A DNA stretch of 46,809 nucleotides from Planctomycetota bacterium (GTDB lineage Bacteria; Planctomycetota; UBA1135; UBA2386): contig NYVR01000154.1 in assembly GCA_002684655.1 (NCBI GenBank), forward strand, positions 1 to 46,809, written 5' to 3'. The notes under the pieces were generated by a model, which searched no databases, was not told the origin of the DNA, and saw nothing but the letters and a program-made list of their open reading frames with translations. Shown here one piece after another: positions 41,666 through 46,809 of the stretch (positions are counted from its first letter, which is position 1; every line of letters starts with the position of its first letter). Made by a program: the position numbers and the translations under genes.

Positions 41666-44260
41666 CTATTCCTCGGTGGTGTCGCTACTGCCTTCCGGAT
41701 CGCTGCTGACCGGCTCGGCGTCGGCCGAGGCCTCTGGCTCTGCCTCCGCGGCGTCCTCATCTGACGTCGGCACAGTGCGTTCGATCATTTCGAACGCGAC
41801 GGTGTCCTCGTCGCTCAGGGTGGCTGTGATCGTGTACGGGGTCTCGAGCGAGCCTTGCAGGATCCGCTCCGAAAGCGGGTCCTCGAGGTGCTTTTCGATG
41901 CCGCGCTTGAGCGGACGCGCGCCGAAGTCCTCGTGGAACGACTTTTGGATCAGCCACTCGATCACCGGCTGGGTGATGACGAGGTCGTGTCCCTTGTCGT
42001 TCATACGCCCGTTCACCTTGACCAACTCGTTTTCGACGATGCGCTGCATGTCGTCCTTCGTGAGCTGGTTGAAGATCACGATTTCGTCGAGGCGGTTGAT
42101 GAACTCGGGGCGGAAGTGGCGCTCCACTTCGCCCATGATCATCTCCTGCATCTTGTCCTGGCCAGCGCCCTTGCCCGACTTGCGGAAGCCGAGGCCCGTG
42201 CTGTTCTTGATCAAGTTGGCGCCGATGTTGGACGTCAGGATCAGGATCACGTTACGGAAGTCGATGTGCCGGCCGAACGAGTCAGTCAGGCGCCCTTCCT
42301 CCATGATCTGGAGCAGCATGTTGAAGATGTCCGGGTGAGCCTTCTCGATCTCGTCGAGCAGCACCACCGAGTAGGGGCGCCGGCGGACCTTCTCGGTCAG
42401 CTGGCCGCCTTCCTCGTAGCCGACGTAGCCCGGCGGGGCGCCGACCAGCCGCGAGGCGTTGTACTTCTCCATGTACTCCGACATGTCGATCTGGATGATC
42501 GCGTCCTCGCTGCCGAACATGAACCGGGCGAGGCACTTGCTGAGCCAGGTCTTACCGACGCCAGACGGGCCCAGGAACACGAACGAGCCCATCGGGCGGT
42601 TCGGGTCCTTGAGGCCCGCGCGCGAGCGACGCACGGCCTTGGCGATCGCTTGGATGGCGCGTTCCTGGTTGATGACGTCCTTGCCCAGCTCGTTCTCCAT
42701 GTTGAGCAGGCGCTCTGCCTCGGCTTGGTCGAGACGCTGAAGCGGGATGCCCGTCATCTTCGAGACGGTCTCGGCGATGACCTCGTCGTCGACCTTTCCG
42801 CCCGACTCACGTGAGTTCTCGCGTTCGCGCCACTCACGCTGGATCTCTTCTTTCTTCTTGCTGAGCTTGAACGCTTGGTCACGTAGGTCCGCAGCGCGCT
42901 CGAAGTCTTGGCCGGCGACGGCCTCTTCCTTCTCCTTGCTCAACCGCGTGATCTCGGTGTCCATCTCGCGCAGGTCAGGCGGCGCCGTCATCGACTTGAT
43001 GCGGACGCGGGCGCCGGCCTCGTCGATGACGTCGATCGCCTTGTCCGGCAGGAAGCGGCCGGTGATGTAGCGGGTGGAGAACTCGACCGCGGCCTCGAAG
43101 GCGTCGTCGGTGTAGGTGACCCGGTGGTGCGCTTCGTATTTGTCGCGCAGCCCCTTGAGGATCTCGATGGTCTGCTCGGGCGTCGGCGGCTCGACGTTGA
43201 CGGTCTGGAAGCGTCGCTCCAGCGCGCCGTCCTTCTCGATATATTTGCGGTACTCGTCGAGCGTCGTCGCGCCGATGCACTGGACCTCGCCGCGCGACAG
43301 CGCCGGCTTCAGCACGTTGCTGGCGTCGATGGCGCCTTCTGCGCCGCCGGCGCCGACCAAGGTGTGCAGTTCGTCGATGAATAGCACGACGTCCTTGGCG
43401 CGGCGCACCTCGGTCATCACGGCCTTGATGCGCTCTTCAAACTGCCCGCGGTATTTGGTGCCGGCGACCATCATCGCGAGGTCGAGCACGACGAGTCGCT
43501 TGCGGCGGAGGATCTCAGGGACGGTGCCCTTGACGATGTGCTGAGCGAGGCCCTCGACGATCGCGGTCTTGCCGACGCCGGCTTCGCCGAGCAGTACGGG
43601 GTTGTTCTTGGTGCGGCGCGAGAGGATCTGGATGACCCGCTCGATCTCCTGGTCGCGGCCGATGACCGGGTCCAGCTTCGCGTCGCGCGCGTGCTCGGTG
43701 AGGTCACGGCCGAACGAGTCGAGCGCCGGGGTCTTCGACTTGCTGTTGCCCGAGCCGCTGCTCGAAGTCGGGCCGCTGCTGCCGCTGGCTTCGGCGGCGT
43801 CGTCTTCTTCCTCGCCGCTCTCAGAGGCCCCGAGGAACTCCAAGACCTCTTCGCGGACGTCGTCTAGCTTGACGCCGAGGTTCATCAATACCTGCGCGGC
43901 GATGCCCTCGTTCTCGCGGATCAGGCCGAGCAGCAGGTGCTCGGTCCCGATGTAGTTGTGGCTGAGCTGGGAGGCCTCTTCCAGCGACAGCTCAAGGACC
44001 TTCTTGGCGCGCGGGGTGAAGGGCAGCTGGCCCATGGTCACCATCGAGGGGCCCGTCTTGACGATCTTCTCGACCTCGTGCCGGATCTTTTCGAGGTCAA
44101 TCGACATGTTCTTCAACACGTTGGCAGCGACCCCGCTCCCTTCTTGGACCAGGCCGAGCAAGATGTGCTCGGTCCCGATGTATTCGTGGTTGAACTTCAT
44201 CGCCTCTTGGCGGGCGAAGCTCATGACCTTCTTGGCGCGGGCGGTGAAGCGATCGAACAT
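41666..44260 (-). CDS. clpC: ATP-dependent unfoldase ClpC
   Basis: ClpC is a Hsp100 unfoldase that feeds proteins to ClpP; in Gram-positive bacteria it takes arginine-phosphorylated substrates. The N-terminal domain has two Clp repeats ([20 protein letters not shown] and [20 protein letters not shown]). AAA domain 1 has [13 protein letters not shown] and [15 protein letters not shown], then the ClpC-specific UVR-like middle helix [23 protein letters not shown] domain 2 has [15 protein letters not shown] and [16 protein letters not shown] 35-residue acidic tail ([17 protein letters not shown]...) and a Ser/Gly-rich spacer near 150-175 are unusual. The start at ATG 44260 has GAGG upstream. It lies 208 bases after mcsB, as third gene of mcsA-mcsB-clpC. 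Confidence 0.95.
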   Translation of the reverse strand: MFDRFTARAKKVMSFARQEAMKFNHEYIGTEHILLGLVQEGSGVAANVLKNMSIDLEKIRHEVEKIVKTGPSMVTMGQLPFTPRAKKVLELSLEEASQLSHNYIGTEHLLLGLIRENEGIAAQVLMNLGVKLDDVREEVLEFLGASESGEEEDDAAEASGSSGPTSSSGSGNSKSKTPALDSFGRDLTEHARDAKLDPVIGRDQEIERVIQILSRRTKNNPVLLGEAGVGKTAIVEGLAQHIVKGTVPEILRRKRLVVLDLAMMVAGTKYRGQFEERIKAVMTEVRRAKDVVLFIDELHTLVGAGGAEGAIDASNVLKPALSRGEVQCIGATTLDEYRKYIEKDGALERRFQTVNVEPPTPEQTIEILKGLRDKYEAHHRVTYTDDAFEAAVEFSTRYITGRFLPDKAIDVIDEAGARVRIKSMTAPPDLREMDTEITRLSKEKEEAVAGQDFERAADLRDQAFKLSKKKEEIQREWRERENSRESGGKVDDEVIAETVSKMTGIPLQRLDQAEAERLLNMENELGKDVINQERAIQAIAKAVRRSRAGLKDPNRPMGSFVFLGPSGVGKTWLSKCLARFMFGSEDAIIQIDMSEYMEKYNASRLVGAPPGYVGYEEGGQLTEKVRRRPYSVVLLDEIEKAHPDIFNMLLQIMEEGRLTDSFGRHIDFRNVILILTSNIGANLIKNSTGLGFRKSGKGAGQDKMQEMIMGEVERHFRPEFINRLDEIVIFNQLTKDDMQRIVENELVKVNGRMNDKGHDLVITQPVIEWLIQKSFHEDFGARPLKRGIEKHLEDPLSERILQGSLETPYTITATLSDEDTVAFEMIERTVPTSDEDAAEAEPEASADAEPVSSDPEGSSDTTEE

Positions 44261-44384
44261 GCTGTAAACCTCGGAGTTCCCTTGTGGTACCGATACCTAA
44301 ATCGGATGCCAGCGGTATTGGGTTTACTCGACTTGGAGAACCGCTTTCGCAATGGCAGTTGCGCGATTTTCCTGTGGCGCGACT

Positions 44385-44399
44385 GCGGCAGAATGCCGC
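44385..44399 (-). terminator. Small hairpin between mcsB and clpC
   Basis: GCGGCA and TGCCGC pair around a 3-base loop, 69 bases after the mcsB stop. There is no T-tract and no CIRCE or CtsR-type repeat in the 208-base gap, so stress control cannot be inferred from it. Confidence 0.3.
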
Positions 44400-44468
44400 G
44401 CTGTCGACAAAGTGATCAGCCGCTGTTCCTGCTGCTGGGCAGGAGGTTTACGAGCGGGGCACCGGCCC

Positions 44469-45557
44469 TTAGGGGGTGCATCCGAGCAGTTCGCGCAGCA
44501 ATTGGGCCCGCCGCTGGTCCCGCTCTTCCGATCTGAGGCTCTCGCGCGTGTAGCACTGCAGGTGCGCCGGTTGAGACAGCAGCAGGGCCCGGTTGACGTT
44601 CTTGGGATCGAAGCCGTCGACCAGCCCGGTGTGCACGCCGAATCGGAGGGCCGACAGGCACCCCAGGGCCTCCTCGCTGCTGAGGATCTGGGCGCGCTCG
44701 AGCGTCCCGAGCGCTCGGTGCACGCGGTCGAGCGTCTTCATCCGCGCCGAGCCCCTGAGCAAGGCCTCGCGCACCTCCTGCTCCCACTGCACGATCCGGC
44801 CGACGGCGAGCATGACGTCCTCGCGGATCCGGCCCTCTTCGCGGCCCAGCGTGATCTGGTTGGAGACCTGGTAAAAGTCGCCCAGCGCTCGGCTGCCCTC
44901 GCCATAGAGGCCGCGGACCGCGAGGTGAATCTTCTGCGCGACGTTGGTCGCCTTGTCGATCTCCTCGGACCAGACGAGCCCCGGGAGGTGCAGCATCACC
45001 GACAACCTAAGACCCGTGCCCGTGTTGGTGGGGCAGGACGTGAGGAACCCAAACTCCTCCGACCACGCCATCGGCAGGCGCTGCATCAGCGCGTCGTCGA
45101 GGCGCTCGATCCGCTGCCAGACAGCGTCCGGTTGGAGGCCGGAGTCGAAGACCTGCGTTCGCAGGTGGTCCTCTTCGTTGATCATGATCGCGACGCTCTC
45201 AGCTTCGTCGACCGCGACGCCGGTTCGCCGCTCGCTGGAGGCGAGTTCGCGGCTGATGATGTGCCGCTCGACGAGCATGGAGCGCTCCAGGTCCTCGATC
45301 GGGTCCAGGTCGATGATCTTAAGCGCCTCTGGCAGGCCAGGGTGCTTGAGGCGGTCGACGATGTAAGCGAACAGGCGCTCAGACTCCTCGTGCTCGAGCG
45401 ACGGGGCGAAGGCGAAGCCTTGCAGGTTGCGGGCTAGCCGAACGCGGGTGCAGATCGCGATGTCGCTCTGCGGGCCGGTGCCCTGCAGCCACGCGCCTGG
45501 CCGAAAGTTCGCCGGGCCTTCCTCAGGCGGGCCCCCTGCTCCTCGTGGCGCCGTCAT
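44469..45557 (-). CDS. mcsB: Protein arginine kinase McsB
   Basis: McsB phosphorylates Arg residues on damaged proteins, tagging them for ClpC. It belongs to the guanido kinase family. Visible features are ICTRVRLARNLQGFAF (about 35-50), FGFLTSCPTNTGTGLR with the active-site Cys175, SVMLHLPGLV, and the nucleotide-binding RGLYGEGSRALGDFYQVSNQ region. Near the C-terminus RDQRRA (346-351) matches the RDxxRA motif that binds phospho-arginine and stimulates the enzyme. The N-terminal catalytic motif is complete, so activity is expected. The start ATG at 45557 overlaps the mcsA stop by one base (TGATG). At 362 residues the length is normal. Confidence 0.94.
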   Translation of the reverse strand: MTAPRGAGGPPEEGPANFRPGAWLQGTGPQSDIAICTRVRLARNLQGFAFAPSLEHEESERLFAYIVDRLKHPGLPEALKIIDLDPIEDLERSMLVERHIISRELASSERRTGVAVDEAESVAIMINEEDHLRTQVFDSGLQPDAVWQRIERLDDALMQRLPMAWSEEFGFLTSCPTNTGTGLRLSVMLHLPGLVWSEEIDKATNVAQKIHLAVRGLYGEGSRALGDFYQVSNQITLGREEGRIREDVMLAVGRIVQWEQEVREALLRGSARMKTLDRVHRALGTLERAQILSSEEALGCLSALRFGVHTGLVDGFDPKNVNRALLLSQPAHLQCYTRESLRSEERDQRRAQLLRELLGCTP

Positions 45558-46099
45558 CAGCTGGTCTCGCCACGTTCGGCGCGGCGCAGTTCGTCCCGCA
45601 GCTGTGCTGCTTCTTCGTAGAGCTCGCCGCGCACCGCGTCCTCGAGCCGCTGGCGGAGCTCGGTGAGGTCCGGTCCGAGATCGTCTGTGGCGGCGTCGGC
45701 TTCAGGCAGCACACACGGCAGCCTACCGCTGTGGCTTTGGGCCTCATGGATACGCTGCAGCAGCGGCATGAGCTCGTGGCGAAAGGCCTCGTAGCAGCGC
45801 GGGCAACCTAGGCGTCCCTTCTGGCGGAAGTCGTTCGGCGACATGCCGCAACCAGGGCAGCTCTCTAAGCTGGGGGGGCGCTTCGCCTCTTGCTCCTTTG
45901 AATCCTTTAGGCCGCCGAGCAGGTCTTCGAGCATCTCGCTCGAGAACTTCTGCTGCTTCGGCGGGGTGAGGCCGAGCTGTTCGGCGCACGCGGCGCAGAC
46001 GTGTTGGCTGCCGCTTACCGAACCTTCCGTGAGGTCCATGACCACGATGGTCGCGATCGCCTTCTGGCAGGCCGTGCAATACTGCATGTGCTCGCTCAC
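45557..46099 (-). CDS. mcsA: McsA-like zinc/UVR-motif activator of McsB
   Basis: McsA activates McsB and helps deliver substrates to ClpC. Four Cys pairs suggest zinc sites: CTAC and CAAC in the N-terminal third, then CPGCGMSPND and CPRCYEAF in the middle. The C-terminus has the UVR motif DLTELRQRLEDAVRGELYEEA ending in AQLRDELRRAE. About 180 residues result from GTG 46099; ATG 46087 is an alternative, while 46135 would overlap murD by 26 bases. The murD stop lies 10 bases upstream of GTG 46099, and mcsB overlaps at the other end, so the three genes are packed into one transcript. Confidence 0.86.
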   Translation of the reverse strand: MSEHMQYCTACQKAIATIVVMDLTEGSVSGSQHVCAACAEQLGLTPPKQQKFSSEMLEDLLGGLKDSKEQEAKRPPSLESCPGCGMSPNDFRQKGRLGCPRCYEAFRHELMPLLQRIHEAQSHSGRLPCVLPEADAATDDLGPDLTELRQRLEDAVRGELYEEAAQLRDELRRAERGETS

Positions 46100-46109
46100 G
46101 CCGTCTAAT

Positions 46110-46809
46110 CTAGCCTCCCAGGACGTTGTTGGCACCCAGTTCGCGCGCCAAGCTGTGGAACTCGAGGGCCCGGGCGCGGAAGTTGGCGTATTGATCGAAC
46201 GAGGCGAAGGCCGGGCTGAAAAGCACCGCGTCTCCAGGCGCCGCGTGTTGCATCGCCGCGCTCAGCGCTCCCGCCATGGCCTCGTGGCGCGTCGTGGGGA
46301 CGGAGTCTGCCGCAGCTGCCTGAAACGGCGCGCCTGCCGCGCCGAAGACGTGCGCCGAGGTCGCCAGCGCTGCTACGGCGCGCGCCACCTTGGCGTAGTC
46401 GCCGTCTTTGCTCTGGCCGCCGCCGAGCCAGTGCACGCGCCCGACGCGCTCGCGCAACGCCTTTAGCGCGTGCCGCGTCGATTCGACTTCCGTGGACACG
46501 CCGTTGTCGTAGACGTGCACGCCGCCCACGGTGCGAAGTAGCTGCAGGCGGAACGGCAGCGGGGTCGCGGTCGCCATCGCGATCCCTACCTGATGGAACT
46601 CCGCGCCGAGCCAAGACGCCGCGAGGCTGCTTGCTAGGACATTGTCTATCTGGAAGCCGCCGAGCAGCTGCAGCGCGTCTCGGTGCACGAGCGGGCGGGC
46701 GGGGCCTGCGTCGGGTCGGATGGTGAGGTAGCCCGCGCATACGCCGGCGCTGTTCGGGCCCGCAGCTGCGAGGCCGTAGCGGCCCCGGCGGGCGGCTCCC
46801 GTCGGGTAG
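46110..46809 (-). CDS. murD: UDP-N-acetylmuramoylalanine-D-glutamate ligase, C-terminal part (start outside window)
   Basis: MurD adds D-Glu to UDP-MurNAc-L-Ala in peptidoglycan synthesis. The frame continues open to the right edge, so the ATP-binding N-terminal half is missing. Visible C-terminal motifs are LLGGFQIDNVLASSLAA (replacing the usual GxHNxxNxxAA), PLPFRLQLLRTVGGVHVYDN, GVSTEVESTRHALKAL, GRVHWLGGGQSKDGDYAKV and FSPAFASFDQYANFRARALE, matching the substrate-binding and C-terminal domains. The His-Asn of GxHN reads Gln-Ile-Asp-Asn, an unusual form. It is upstream of mcsA on the same strand, linking cell-wall synthesis to the protein-quality genes, though this may be positional only. 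Confidence 0.82.
   Translation of the reverse strand, partial: YPTGAARRGRYGLAAAGPNSAGVCAGYLTIRPDAGPARPLVHRDALQLLGGFQIDNVLASSLAASWLGAEFHQVGIAMATATPLPFRLQLLRTVGGVHVYDNGVSTEVESTRHALKALRERVGRVHWLGGGQSKDGDYAKVARAVAALATSAHVFGAAGAPFQAAAADSVPTTRHEAMAGALSAAMQHAAPGDAVLFSPAFASFDQYANFRARALEFHSLARELGANNVLGG

Noticed and set aside
44261..44468. CIRCE or CtsR operator upstream of clpC
   Set aside because: I looked for TTAGCACTC-N9-GAGTGCTAA and tandem GGTCAAA repeats and found none.

Overview
This is a gene-dense, high-GC bacterial chromosome segment with 41 protein genes, two of them cut by the window edges. I found no rRNA, tRNA, CRISPR array, insertion sequence or prophage gene. Several traits suggest a Planctomycetota-like bacterium, probably a deep or poorly sampled lineage: many starts lack a Shine-Dalgarno sequence; large secreted proteins are common; the subtilase ends in a Gly/Cys-rich C-terminal module of a type I associate with planctomycete secretomes; and ClpC is linked to McsA and McsB outside an obvious Firmicutes setting. 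The lineage is inferred, not computed.

Layout. 1-3211 (+): the end of pth, then rpsF-rpsR-rplI without ssb, then pgsA and pgpA for phosphatidylglycerol synthesis. 3252-4735 (+): a membrane HAMP/SpoIIE-like phosphatase overlapping a MazG-like pyrophosphohydrolase. 4929-9220: a secreted M1 metallopeptidase (-) divergent from priA (+). 9328-14298: a DUF1579-like protein, a GHMP kinase, an unknown protein, an RlmD/RumA-type RNA methyltransferase, and a lipoprotein coupled to a B3/B4-domain protein. 14308-18048 (-): a lipoprotein, then a parvulin-type isomerase followed by an RdgC homologue carried on two overlapping genes.

18525-23165 (+): a MacAB-type exporter operon with one adaptor, one ATPase and two different permeases. 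23156-27306 (-): an SLC13/RCK_C permease, an unknown membrane-anchored protein, and an enoyl-CoA hydratase coupled to a circularly permuted methyltransferase. 27487-39778 (+): a run of exported or membrane proteins: subtilase, TPR/CAP-domain protein, C45-type hydrolase, membrane spermidine-synthase-like protein, HEXXH peptidase and two small membrane proteins.

39765-46809 (-): transcribed in the order murD, mcsA, mcsB, clpC, dprA, methyltransferase. McsA and McsB would make a protein-arginine kinase that marks substrates for ClpC, placed between a peptidoglycan ligase and the DNA-uptake/recombination protein DprA.

No single locus is clearly a new system. The most interesting points are the two-gene RdgC, the McsAB-ClpC-DprA neighbourhood, the subtilase with an altered Asp motif, the SpoIIE-like protein lacking a metal-binding Asp, and the tandem-repeat acidic tail of ribosomal protein S6.
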